Of a stretch of DNA of 57,777 nucleotides, positions 17,430 to 26,500 are shown in pieces; the stretch's first letter is position 1; each line of letters starts with the position of its first letter. Made by a program: the position numbers and the translations under genes. This stretch comes from an uncultured Anaerolineales bacterium (GTDB taxonomy: Bacteria; Chloroflexota; Anaerolineae; Anaerolineales; Villigracilaceae). The DNA lies in the NCBI GenBank assembly GCA_903873975.1, contig CAIQQN010000304.1, positions 1-57,777 of the forward strand, given 5' to 3'. The notes beneath the pieces were generated by a model that saw only the letters and a program-made list of their open reading frames with translations, ran no database searches and was not told the origin of the DNA.

Positions 17430-19082
17430 TTACTTACCGGTCAGATCCCACTCGGTGATATTGAAGAAAGGCGTTACACCGGAGAATTTGACATTCATCA
17501 GATGCGAGCCAACCGCCCAGACATCCGGATCCTGCCAAAGGCCAAGCCAGTATACTTTATCGTGAAAGATCTGATTGATCTGCGAGAAAGTCGCCTGGCG
17601 GGCTGAAGGATCTACCTGGGTGGATTCCTGCTGGATCAGTGCATCCAATTCTGGGTCACAGGTATAGAACCAGTTACCACCGGCAGGATATTCTGCGGTG
17701 GGGATTTCACTACACAGCCAATAGTAGATATCCGGGTCCGGGAAGCCAGTGGGGCCGTCCGACCACTCCATGATATCGATCTCACCCTTGGCTGCCGGTC
17801 CTTCCTGGCTGAAGTAGAGATCATTTGCGTAGGTCTGGAGATCCACCTTGATCCCGACTTCAGCCAATTGCTGCTTGATTACTGCCTGAACATCCTGGCG
17901 GATCTCGCGGACGGTGGTGCCATATGTCAGTTCCAATTCAACACCATTCTTGTCGCGCACACCATCGCTGTTGCTGTCCACCCAGCCCGCTTGTTCGAGT
18001 AATTTTTTGGCGCCTTCCGGGTCGTAAGCATAATTCTGCAGGGGTGGATTGTTGTAAAATGGCAGAGAATCCCAGAAGCTGGCTGGAACCTTGGTCATGT
18101 CCAGCAGCAGATCTCGGTTGATGGCTTCGCGGTCGATCGCCATGGCAATCGCTTGACGTACAGCCACATCACGTAATCCAGGGCTGCCTTTCTGATTGGC
18201 AGTATCATCCAGCATGAACAAGCCTTCATTATAACCGGATGGCTGTGTGACAATGTTGATACCAGCTGCCTTCAACTTTGGGATATCACTGTAAGCAATG
18301 AAAGTGCCCAGGTCTCCGTCGCCAGCTGTCAGAGCTGCCACCTGTGAGGCATCATCTGGAACGAAGCGTATGAAAATCTCACCGATCTTCGGTTTCGTAC
18401 CCCAGAAGTTATCATTGATTGTAAAACGTGCAAAGCTCCCAGATTCCCACTCGGCAAAATTGTAGGGACCGCAGCCGACCGTTGGTTTCATGTTCCATTC
18501 AGCATTGTCCAATGTCCCTTCTGCATCGTATACGGGCTGGAGAATGTGGGCCGGGACGAGACCTTTCCACATGGCGATCCAGGGCGCAAAGGGATCTGCG
18601 AAATGAATGACAACGGTACTGGCATCGGGCGTCTCGACACTGGTCATCTTGTCGTACGGATAGGCTGAGGCGACCGTGTTCTTAGGATCGATGTGCATGG
18701 CCCAGGTAAAGCGGAAGTCCTCGGAGGTTAACGCTACCTTGTCCGACCATTTCAGCCCCTTCTTCAGGTGCAGGGTGAAGGTCGTACCGTCAGCAGAGAT
18801 GCCACCATTTTGGATGCTTGGCATCTCGGTGACAAGATAAGGGATGGGCTCGTTGTTTTCGTCAAACACCCAAGCCCAACAATTCCATAACTGCTGAGTG
18901 ACAGCCGAGAACCACATGTTGCTGTACATGGGATTCAATGAGTCGAAATCCTGCGTCCAGATAAATGTCGCTACTTTGCTTGACGCGGAACCGCTGGTTG
19001 TCTTCCCCCCACAACCACTCAGAACCAGGCTGGCCACAACCAGGATGGCGAAAACAGTGTACAAAACAGGTTTTCTTGACAT
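17430..19082 (-). CDS. Family 5 extracellular solute-binding lipoprotein
   Basis: Substrate-binding component of the importer, 550 residues from the ATG at 19082, which has AAGGAGGA five bases upstream; the frame runs on to 19118 without support. A signal peptide with the lipobox LSGC (Cys24) anchors it to the outer face of the membrane. The family 5 signature region is recognisable: FIWTQDFDSLNPMYSNMW at the mature N-terminus, FTLHLKKGLKWSDK, EDFRFTW, and the distal LLEQAGWVDSNSDGVRDKNG. Family 5 proteins bind peptides, opines, nickel complexes or other bulky cationic solutes, so the ligand is open. It is the first importer gene, 99 bases downstream of the MttB paralogue 2 stop across a strong hairpin. 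Confidence 0.92.
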   Translation of the reverse strand: MSRKPVLYTVFAILVVASLVLSGCGGKTTSGSASSKVATFIWTQDFDSLNPMYSNMWFSAVTQQLWNCWAWVFDENNEPIPYLVTEMPSIQNGGISADGTTFTLHLKKGLKWSDKVALTSEDFRFTWAMHIDPKNTVASAYPYDKMTSVETPDASTVVIHFADPFAPWIAMWKGLVPAHILQPVYDAEGTLDNAEWNMKPTVGCGPYNFAEWESGSFARFTINDNFWGTKPKIGEIFIRFVPDDASQVAALTAGDGDLGTFIAYSDIPKLKAAGINIVTQPSGYNEGLFMLDDTANQKGSPGLRDVAVRQAIAMAIDREAINRDLLLDMTKVPASFWDSLPFYNNPPLQNYAYDPEGAKKLLEQAGWVDSNSDGVRDKNGVELELTYGTTVREIRQDVQAVIKQQLAEVGIKVDLQTYANDLYFSQEGPAAKGEIDIMEWSDGPTGFPDPDIYYWLCSEIPTAEYPAGGNWFYTCDPELDALIQQESTQVDPSARQATFSQINQIFHDKVYWLGLWQDPDVWAVGSHLMNVKFSGVTPFFNITEWDLTGK

Positions 19083-19134
19083 TCCTTCCTCCTTTGGTAG
19101 AAAATGGGCTATTAACATCTCTATCTTAGCAAGA

Positions 19135-19175
19135 ATGCGCCATCAGAACAACTGCAATTCGTTCTGATGGCGCAT
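19135..19175 (-). terminator. Perfect 15-bp intercistronic hairpin between mttB paralogue 2 and the importer
   Basis: ATGCGCCATCAGAAC (19135-19149) is the exact reverse complement of 19161-19175, loop 11 bases. It begins six bases after the MttB paralogue 2 stop. No U tract follows in the minus direction (TTCTTGCTAAG), so partial termination or protection of the upstream mRNA is more likely than full termination. Confidence 0.7.
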
Positions 19176-19180
19176 GACGA

Positions 19181-20641
19181 TTATTCCAATCGCGGGAGTG
19201 CATCCATGCCGGCTTTACGCGCCAGGTTTTCGACCATCATCCGTAGTTCTCGCTCTTGCTCAGGAGCATAATGCGGACATTCGTAAGCAGCGAGCAGTTC
19301 ACAGGTTCGTATTTTGGCACGGGCAAAGGTATCGAGGCTGCCAGCCGCTTGCCAGCCGCGGATGGAATCCCGGTCAATCACTGCCGAAGGCAGGTTTTGT
19401 TCCTTGGAGAACAGTTCGCGCGTGACCTTCTGCTTGAGGAAATCGCCCTTGAAATTGATTCCTTCGAACAGGGCGGTCGCCAACGTCTCGGTTTGGACCT
19501 CGATCCCGGCCAATAGACGTTGGGCCATGGCAATTCCTTCGGCATCCACAACCAACTTCTCTGGGCTTTGACAGGCCAGGAAGTCGAGCATCCCCGCCCC
19601 TGAAATCATGTTGATTCCTGCCAGCGCACCGATCAGGGCTGAAACGCCACTTTCCAGCCCAGCCTGTGCATCCACGATTTTAGCGTCGGAAGCGCCAAGG
19701 TAGGCATGTGTTGGGATGTTGAGCGACTTGCCAACTTGCGCGTATGCTGCGTCAATCATGGCCGTCTCGATGGCACCCATTGGAGTGGTGCCGCGGCGCA
19801 TATCAAAGATGGCTGGCGCTCCACCCCAGACAATGGGAGCGCTGGGGTTGGCAAGCTGGTGGATGGCGATTCCGCTTAAACTCTCGGCCGCGTGCTGGAC
19901 AATCGAACCGAGCAACGTTACCGGTGCGGCGACTCCGGCCAACGGCATCGAGATAAGTTCCGCTGGGACACGCCTCCGGGCCAGTTCGATAAGGTTGCCC
20001 ACGCCAAAGTCACTCCAGATGAGTGGTGGCGATGGACATACGTCGAAGACTGCCTGCGGCTTATCAGCCATTTTTTGGCGGTCACCAGAAAAAATCCCCA
20101 GCATATCAATCATTGTGCCCAGAGTCTGAAGAGAAAATGAACCGGTCACAATCGGCTTTTGCGAAAACAGCAGAACAATGTAAAGCCGGTACAGGTCGCC
20201 AATGGCTTTGGGAACTTCATTACAAACGATGGCCGTGGACTGGGCGGCGTACTGCGGGAGCATCTCGGCCACCTTGACTACGCGCACCAGGTCCGGCGCG
20301 TAGGAGGTTCTGTGTTCCAGCGTCTCCGGATCGAGGATGTGGACACCCGACGAACCGGGGTCATAGTGGACAGAGTTGCCGCCGTAATGTACTTTGGGGT
20401 TACCGCTCCGGTCGTATAAATAAAATTCTGCAGGAACGGTATCCAGTGACTTGCGGACGATTCTTTCCGGAATTTTGACCACATCCCCCTCAGCGGTCGC
20501 GCCGGCATTAATCAGCAGACCGCGCCCTTCAATGGATTGGACTTTTATTCCCGGCTTTTGCATCAACTGGAAAGCCTCATCCAGGATGCGCGCAATCAGG
20601 TCATAAGACAGGAGCTCGAGTTTTGGCTGCATCCCAGTCAT
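19181..20641 (-). CDS. MttB-like corrinoid methyltransferase (paralogue 2, divergent)
   Basis: A 486-residue MttB superfamily member, the most divergent of the three. Recognisable parts: PGIKVQSIEGRGLLINAGA (30-48), PLAGVAAPVTLLGSIVQHAAE (233-253) followed by NPSAPIVWGG, and the C-terminal KGDFLKQKVTRELFS in place of the usual NFLxQxHTxK. No in-frame TAG is present, so it is a non-pyrrolysine type. The start overlaps the stop of paralogue 3 in an ATGA arrangement; a second ATG three codons later is also possible. Being coupled to paralogue 3 and the corrinoid protein, it probably donates methyl groups to that protein from a related but different methylated amine, or forms a mixed complex with paralogue 3. 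Confidence 0.8.
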   Translation of the reverse strand: MTGMQPKLELLSYDLIARILDEAFQLMQKPGIKVQSIEGRGLLINAGATAEGDVVKIPERIVRKSLDTVPAEFYLYDRSGNPKVHYGGNSVHYDPGSSGVHILDPETLEHRTSYAPDLVRVVKVAEMLPQYAAQSTAIVCNEVPKAIGDLYRLYIVLLFSQKPIVTGSFSLQTLGTMIDMLGIFSGDRQKMADKPQAVFDVCPSPPLIWSDFGVGNLIELARRRVPAELISMPLAGVAAPVTLLGSIVQHAAESLSGIAIHQLANPSAPIVWGGAPAIFDMRRGTTPMGAIETAMIDAAYAQVGKSLNIPTHAYLGASDAKIVDAQAGLESGVSALIGALAGINMISGAGMLDFLACQSPEKLVVDAEGIAMAQRLLAGIEVQTETLATALFEGINFKGDFLKQKVTRELFSKEQNLPSAVIDRDSIRGWQAAGSLDTFARAKIRTCELLAAYECPHYAPEQERELRMMVENLARKAGMDALPRLE

Positions 20642-22089
20642 TTCTTCTCCAGCGACGAAATGATCTTCGCCATTTCAGTACGTATTTTTCCGTCAAGCGG
20701 ATCGGGCTGGTGAATCTCCAGTGTCTTACGCGCTTTTGCCAGTGCCCAGTCACGCGCGTCGTCTTTCTTTGTCTCCCATTCATTAAACGGACGCCTATCC
20801 ATGAATTGAGGCAGGAAAAGTTCGCGCATGTGCTTGAGGGTGTGCTTCTGGGACAGGAAATTGCCGCCCGGTCCAACGGCCGCAATCGTATCGAGTGCCA
20901 GGGTCTCATCGTCCACAACAATACCTTGCATCGTCTTGCAGATGATGGAGAAGATCTCGCAATCCATCATCATCTCGGCATACGACCAGATGCGGCTCCC
21001 ATGCAGAAAACCCACCCCTAACAACATATCCGACATGACGATGCTCGCCATGAACGTGGACAGGCTGTTCTCTATACCTGCTTGCCAGTTTGGCTCTTTC
21101 GCGCCGGTGGCGAACGAACCCATCGAGAGCGGGATATTGTAGAAATTGGAGAGCACATTTGTGGCTGCACCGTATAGGAAATCCTCCGGGCCTCCGCCGG
21201 TATAGGCGCCTGTCCGTAAATCGGAGGCGGTTTGGGCTGCAGCATAAAAAACCGGCGCTCCGGGATATGCCAGTTGGATAAGAGCCGTCCCAGCAATCAC
21301 TTCAGCATTACCGACCGCCAGATTGCCTGCCAGCGTGGCTGGACCAGTGGTCAGGTTCGCCGCCATGGTCATGAACCCGGTCGGAAGACCGTACTCAGCT
21401 GCCACCAGCGCCGCCTCCAGGCTGCCGCCGTCGTGCCCGAGTGGAGGAGCGGAGCACTGCATTAGCGAAAGGACCGGGCGCTGGCGTAATTTGTCCTTTC
21501 CGCCGACTATCAGCGCCGCCATTTCAATCGCGGCGCGTGCTTCGCGTTCGTTATATATAGATTCAGTCTGAACGTGCTTGGTGGAGTTTTCCCAGATTGC
21601 CTTGATTTCATACAAGCCGCGTGTCTCTGGGGGCATATCCTGCGCCGAGACCGGCACCCAGTGAAAGGCCACTTCCTCAGTCGCGTCGGCAATGCAAGAA
21701 ATATCCCGCACATCCTGCAAGCAGGAAGTCCGTCGCATACCGGTTTTAATATCAATTACTTCCACTCCACAACCGTCCGTTCCAACAAAGACGTGGTTGC
21801 CATCCAGCGGCAAATCTTGTTGCGAGTCGCGCGCCGCCAGGGGATAGACCGGTGGACAGGTCTTTAGGGCTTTCTCGATAATTTCCGCCTTGGCGCGGAT
21901 AACCATTTTCTCGCCATCAACTTTAGCGCCATGTGCAGCCCAAATTTCCAGGGAACGTTTGGAGGGGAACCGAACACCAACATTTTCGATGATCCACAGT
22001 GTGGCATCATGGATTTTCTTAACCTCTTGCGGCGTCAATATTTCCAACCGCAGTTTTGGATTGGTGATGGATTTAATCGTTTTCGGCAT
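20638..22089 (-). CDS. MttB-like corrinoid methyltransferase (paralogue 3)
   Basis: A 483-residue MttB superfamily protein with the usual landmarks: IHDATLWIIENVGVRFPSK (26-44), TDGCGVEVIDIKTG, AANLTTGPATLAGNLAVGNAE (243-263) followed by YPGAPVFYAA, and the C-terminal NFLSQKHTLKHMRE (410-423), the best match to the superfamily motif of the three copies. The gene is free of in-frame TAG. It starts 18 bases after the corrinoid protein stop, with CGGAG upstream, and overlaps paralogue 2. The expected reaction is transfer of a methyl group from a methylated amine to the adjacent corrinoid protein. The substrate is not decided by sequence alone. Confidence 0.87.
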   Translation of the reverse strand: MPKTIKSITNPKLRLEILTPQEVKKIHDATLWIIENVGVRFPSKRSLEIWAAHGAKVDGEKMVIRAKAEIIEKALKTCPPVYPLAARDSQQDLPLDGNHVFVGTDGCGVEVIDIKTGMRRTSCLQDVRDISCIADATEEVAFHWVPVSAQDMPPETRGLYEIKAIWENSTKHVQTESIYNEREARAAIEMAALIVGGKDKLRQRPVLSLMQCSAPPLGHDGGSLEAALVAAEYGLPTGFMTMAANLTTGPATLAGNLAVGNAEVIAGTALIQLAYPGAPVFYAAAQTASDLRTGAYTGGGPEDFLYGAATNVLSNFYNIPLSMGSFATGAKEPNWQAGIENSLSTFMASIVMSDMLLGVGFLHGSRIWSYAEMMMDCEIFSIICKTMQGIVVDDETLALDTIAAVGPGGNFLSQKHTLKHMRELFLPQFMDRRPFNEWETKKDDARDWALAKARKTLEIHQPDPLDGKIRTEMAKIISSLEKK

Positions 22090-22107
22090 GGCAGTCTCCG
22101 GGCAAGG

Positions 22108-22758
22108 TTATGCAGCGCCAACCAGTTGTTTGGCTAGACCAACCGCGCCGATGGCGTCTTCAGAGTAACCATCTGCTTCGATTTTCTGAACCCAGTCCCG
22201 GGTCACGGGCGCACCGCCTACCATCACTTTGACCTTCTTGCGCAAGCCCAACTTATCCAGTTCATCGATCACTTCCTTTTGCTTGACCATGGTGGTTGTC
22301 AACAAGGCACTCAAGCCAACGAGGTCGGCACCCACTTCCTGAACTTTGGCAATGATCTTGGCTGCTGGGACATCCACCCCCAGGTCATAGACCTGAAAGC
22401 CGGAGGCCGAGAGCATCGTCCCAACCAGTGATTTTCCAATCTCGTGAATATCACCTTCGACAGTTGCCAGAACGACCTTCCCGAGCATCGTTCGATGTAC
22501 ACCGCGCTTCTGCATTTCCGGCTCCAATGTGGAAACGGCGGCTTTCATGGCTTCACCGGCCATTACAAGCTCAGGCAGGAATGCCTGCCCACTGGCAAAA
22601 CTCTCGCCCACCTGATTGACACCTATCACAAAGCCTTTGGTAATGGCCTCCAGCGGGTCAACGCCAGTTTCGATTGCCTGCTTCGCCAGAGCGATGGCTG
22701 CATCGGAATCTCCGTCAAGGACGCTCTGTGCCATTTTCTGGAATAATTCTTGGGTCAT
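22108..22758 (-). CDS. Corrinoid (B12-binding) methyl-carrier protein, MttC/MtbC-like
   Basis: A 216-residue carrier made of a helical cap (1-90) and a Rossmann B12 domain. The cobalamin motif is complete: GDIHEIG at 102-108 with the cobalt-ligand His105, then SLVGTMLSASGFQVYDLGVDVP, the GLSALLTTTM loop and the VMVGGAPV strand. It accepts a methyl group from the MttB-type enzymes and gives it to tetrahydrofolate through a partner such as the protein at 8057-8929. It is the first gene of the block; GAGGAG is six bases from the ATG and a TATAAT lies about 40 bases upstream. No corrinoid-reactivating RamA-type protein is encoded in the window. Confidence 0.93.
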   Translation of the reverse strand: MTQELFQKMAQSVLDGDSDAAIALAKQAIETGVDPLEAITKGFVIGVNQVGESFASGQAFLPELVMAGEAMKAAVSTLEPEMQKRGVHRTMLGKVVLATVEGDIHEIGKSLVGTMLSASGFQVYDLGVDVPAAKIIAKVQEVGADLVGLSALLTTTMVKQKEVIDELDKLGLRKKVKVMVGGAPVTRDWVQKIEADGYSEDAIGAVGLAKQLVGAA

Positions 22759-22795
22759 GAGATACTCCTCTTATAGTATAGAATTGGATATGTTA

Positions 22796-22801
22796 ATTAT
22801 A
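22796..22801 (-). promoter_or_regulatory. Possible -10 box of the corrinoid/MttB block
   Basis: Minus-strand TATAAT 38 bases before the corrinoid protein start in an AT-rich stretch after the ndk terminator. No good -35 box is visible at 16-18 bases. A second candidate, TATACT, lies closer to the gene. Confidence 0.35.
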
Positions 22802-22850
22802 GGATAACAAGTGAAATTGACTGTCGTTCTGTTTATCAGAGTGGTAATTG

Positions 22851-22887
22851 AAAAAGAGACTATCCAAAGCAATGCTCAGATAGTCTC
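22851..22887 (-). terminator. Rho-independent terminator of ndk
   Basis: In the minus direction GAGACTATC pairs with GATAGTCTC (9 bp, loop 14) and is followed at once by TTTTTC, a textbook intrinsic terminator directly after the ndk stop. It separates ndk from the corrinoid block downstream on the same strand. Confidence 0.85.
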
Positions 22888-22895
22888 CAACCATG

Positions 22896-23351
22896 CTAAC
22901 TTTTCTCAAATATCCACTGGTCGATTTCGCGTTTCCAGTCCACCAATTCACCGGGTTTAAACCACAGTGCAACTTCTTTTTCACTGTTCTCGATAGTATC
23001 CGAAGCATGGGTCAGGTTGCGGCCTATCTCCAGGGCAAAGTCGTGGCGGACTGAGCCGGGTGCAGCATCAGTCGGACGGGTTGCACCCATCGTCTGGCGG
23101 ATGGCGGCAACAGCATTCGGCCCTTCCCAGACCATCGCCATGACTGGCGCAGAGGTAATATACTCGATCAAACCGTTATAAAAGGACTTTCCTTTGTGAA
23201 TGGCATAATGGGTCTCGGCTAGTTCCCGGCTGACTTGTAAGAATTTCGCGGCCATCAGCTGCAACCCGCGTCGTTCAAGACGGTTGATAACTTCACCGAT
23301 CAATCCGCGCTGGACTCCGTCGGGTTTGACAAGTACGAGTGTTCGTTCCAT
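22896..23351 (-). CDS. ndk: Nucleoside-diphosphate kinase
   Basis: Transfers the gamma-phosphate from ATP to other nucleoside diphosphates through a phospho-histidine. The 151 residues cover the whole family: TLVLVKPDGVQRGLIGEVI at the N-terminus, TxxPTDAAPGSVRHDF (91-105), and the active-site RNLTHASDTIENSEKE with His115 (usually NxxHGSDS; here Ala replaces Gly). GGGAG precedes the ATG. It is transcribed alone, upstream hairpins separating it from the TPR protein gene. Confidence 0.95.
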   Translation of the reverse strand: MERTLVLVKPDGVQRGLIGEVINRLERRGLQLMAAKFLQVSRELAETHYAIHKGKSFYNGLIEYITSAPVMAMVWEGPNAVAAIRQTMGATRPTDAAPGSVRHDFALEIGRNLTHASDTIENSEKEVALWFKPGELVDWKREIDQWIFEKS

Positions 23352-23375
23352 AATTTTTCTCCCTTTTAAAGATTA

Positions 23376-23401
23376 CCTCGAGACAGGGGGTAATCTCGAG
23401 G
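23376..23401. terminator. Short inverted repeat upstream of ndk
   Basis: CCTCGAGA (23376-23383) pairs with TCTCGAGG (23394-23401); an overlapping GATTACC/GGTAATC pairing is also possible, giving two alternative folds in the space between the TPR gene and ndk. Function unknown. Confidence 0.4.
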
Positions 23402-23474
23402 ACTGATTTTACCATGCCAGCTGGGTATCGCCCTTTGGGTCTTTGGAATATCCCATGCTAAAGGGAACATGTGG

Positions 23475-23509
23475 GGGGTATCGGGCGGGCGAAGCCTGCC
23501 CAATACCCC
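23475..23509 (-). terminator. GC-rich hairpin after the TPR-repeat gene
   Basis: GGGGTAT-C-GGGCGGGC, loop GAA, GCCTGCCC-A-ATACCCC: about 15 paired bases with one C-A mismatch and one G-U pair, 50 bases past the stop of the TPR gene. Similar in core and size to the hairpin at 874. Confidence 0.6.
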
Positions 23510-23559
23510 TTATTTACCCCATCACCGGTAATTTCCAGAGAATTAAATACAATCAGCTC

Positions 23560-26500
23560 TTACCGTAACAGCTCCTCGGCTTTGGTATAAGCGTCAAGGG
23601 CGTCTTGCAGGCGGTTTGCGCGCATGGAAGCGTCGCCCAGGGTCTGCCAGACGATGATATCCACTGGGAAACGGTAGATCGCTTCGCGCAAATCATGAAT
23701 AACCTCATCCAACAAACGATTCTTTTTAATTAGTTTGGTATACGCCTGCATTGCTTCGTTTAACTGGTTGGCATCCAGTGCAGCCTGGGCCGCTGCGAGG
23801 AATTCAGCATCCTTATCCTGAGTGGGAACGTTCGCTAGCATTCCAGTTCCTCCGAGAACTCGACGCTGGAGTGGAGTTTCACCAGCAAATTTGGCCGGTA
23901 CAGCAATCGTTTCAAGGTTTGGACCCGGGGTGGGTTTACCATCCATCTGAACCCATTCCCCTGGGGTTGTAGGTGCGGGCGGTCCTGACGCTGGAATTGT
24001 TTCATCTATCCAGGCAGACATATCCCGTTCCGATGCAAGTTCGGCTTCCGGTTTGGCAGTTGCTTCCAGGTCAGCAGGTTGCACAGGCTGACGTAACCAG
24101 TCCGGCAGATCTTCAGCTGGTTTTGGAGTTTCTTCTGGTACTATCGGTTTTTCCAGTTCCTTCAGCCAATCGGGCAGATCATTCACTGATGCAGTCGTTG
24201 GTTGTGTCATTTCTGGAGCGGGTTGGCCTTTGTCCAAGGCTTCTTCTACATCCAGCTTGCTTAGCCAGGTGGTGATAGAAATATCCTCTTGCGGGGTTTC
24301 TATGGCGAACGCCTCCTCCTGAACAATAGGTTCTTGGGTCGTTTTTTGAATCCACTCAGGGGGAGTCTCCGAGCGTTCATCGGGGTTGGTCAGTAATTCT
24401 TCCGACCCGATTTCTTGCTTGGCAGTTATACTATCTAACCAGGCGCTCGTGTCAACTTCAATCTTATCAGGCTGTTCTGTTCCTTCGGCAGGAGATGTTG
24501 GCAGCGGAGGTCCTTCGGAAAGTGCAGGTTCATGAGCTACCACCTCTCCGGCAGGCGGGGGTAGCGGTTCCAAAGGCAGGGTTTCTTTCCACTCAGGAGA
24601 CGGTTCCGGTGTAAATGATGCGGAAGGCTTTTCGTCAGCTACACGCAACCATTCAGGCATTTCTTCTGATCGGTTCTCGGGTTTGGTAAGGAGTTCTTCT
24701 TCTTTTGCACCCTGTTTGGCCGCTAAACTCTCCAGCCAGGCCATGGCATCATCTTCAATTTTATCCGGCTGTGCGGTTCCTTCACCAGGAGATGATGGCG
24801 GTGGGAGTTCTTCGGAAAGTGCAGGTTCATGAGCCGCCACCTCTCCGGCAGGCGGGGAGAGCGGTTCCAAAGGCAGGGTTTCTTTCGGTTCAGGAGACGG
24901 TTCAGGTGTAACTGAAGTGGAAGGCTTTTCGCCAGCTGTACGCAACCAATCAGGCATTTCTACTAAGGGGGTCTCAGGTTTGGTCACGAGTTCTTCTTCT
25001 TTTGCACCCTGTTTGGCCGCCAAACTCTCCAGCCAGGCGCTCGTGTCATCTTCAATTTTATTCGGCTGTGCTGTTCCTTCGGCAAGAGTTGTTAGTGGCG
25101 GGAGTTCTTCGGAAAGTGCAGGTTCATGAGCCGCCACCTCTCCGGCAGGCGGGGAGAGCGGTTCCAAAGGCAGGGTTTCTTTCGGTTCAGGAGACGGTTC
25201 AGGTGTAACTGAAGTGGAAGACTTTTCGTCAGCTGCACGCAACCAATCAGGCATTTCTCCCGAGCGATTCTCGGGTTTGGTCAGGAGTTCTTCTTCTTTT
25301 GCACCCTGTTTGACCGCCAAACTCTCCAGCCAGGCCATGGTATCATCTTCAATTTTAAGCGGTTTGGATTCACCGGTTGGCTTGAGGGATGGTTCATCTG
25401 GGTGAGGCGCAGAGACCGCAGTCTCTCTGGGTGCTTGATCAAAGATTGGAGGTGAAACAGGTTGGGTTGAAATCTGTGGTTCTTTGGTTTGAGGCTGTTC
25501 CAACCCTTCGCCGGTAAGAGCCGCTGCGGTCCCGGCAGGAGCACTGTCACCCATATCTTTGAGCCAATCAGGGAAGGCACCAGTATCCTGAGGTGAGGCT
25601 GAAGGTTGCGATGGTTTGGGAATTCCATCCACTCCAGGAGTCCCTACTTCAGCAAGCCAGTCAGGAGTTTCTCCTTGGCTCGGAGATGAAAGATTGGTCG
25701 GAGCAGGCTCGGATTTGGCATACGCGGCATCGGTCACTTCCTTCGGCGCCATTAACTTGAGCCATTCTGGAATGTCGGCCTGAGCAAGTGGCTCTGCTTG
25801 ATTCTCTGCCTCGAAGTCCACCGGCCCTTCCTGCCCTTTTCCGCTGGATTCTTTCCAACCACTGGTACGCATCCAATCCGGGATGGAGTTATCGCCAGCA
25901 GTTGGAGCTGCCGCGGTTCCGGAAGAATCTGGTGTAACAACTGGAATTTGTTCGACGGAATTACCGGTTGGCATCCAATCTGAAGCTTGTTCAACGTGTT
26001 TTTCGTCGGTCAACTTGATGCCTAATGAAGAAGCCCAGTTTGGCTGAGGCATGGCTCGGGCAGCACCTGCCGTATATTCCAAGCGTTCCAGATTGACAGC
26101 TGCATCGGCCACCTGATCAGTACTGAAGGTGGAACCGTTGACGAATGCGGAATAAGGATCAAGTATACTCAAGCGTTGGCGATAGACTTGGGTGTTTTCA
26201 GCACGCGTGGATCCCGGGAGCACGTCCACCAGGATACGCAAAGCGTCCATGCAATAAGTGTATTTCTTAAGCAAGGTGGCAGCCATTTCAGCAGCCTCAA
26301 CTTTTTGCCCGGCATGGTAATAAGCACGCGCCAGCATAACCTGCAAGTCAGGTCGGTTGGTATCCACAGCCAGTACAGCACGGATCTCGGCGATGGCTTG
26401 ATTGAAGAGTTCTCCTTGCGAATACATGTTGGCAAGTGCATCCCGGCTCAAGCGTATTTTGGGCGGTTCAATCCCGTCCCGCCGGCCGTACAGGCGGCGG

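Noticed and set aside
10166-22089. Pyrrolysine (TAG) readthrough in the mttB-like genes
   Set aside because: All three genes run from start to normal C-terminal motif without any in-frame TAG.
24463-25353. CRISPR-like array
   Set aside because: The repeats are 297 bp, contiguous and in frame within a protein gene; no short repeats with unique spacers occur anywhere in the window.
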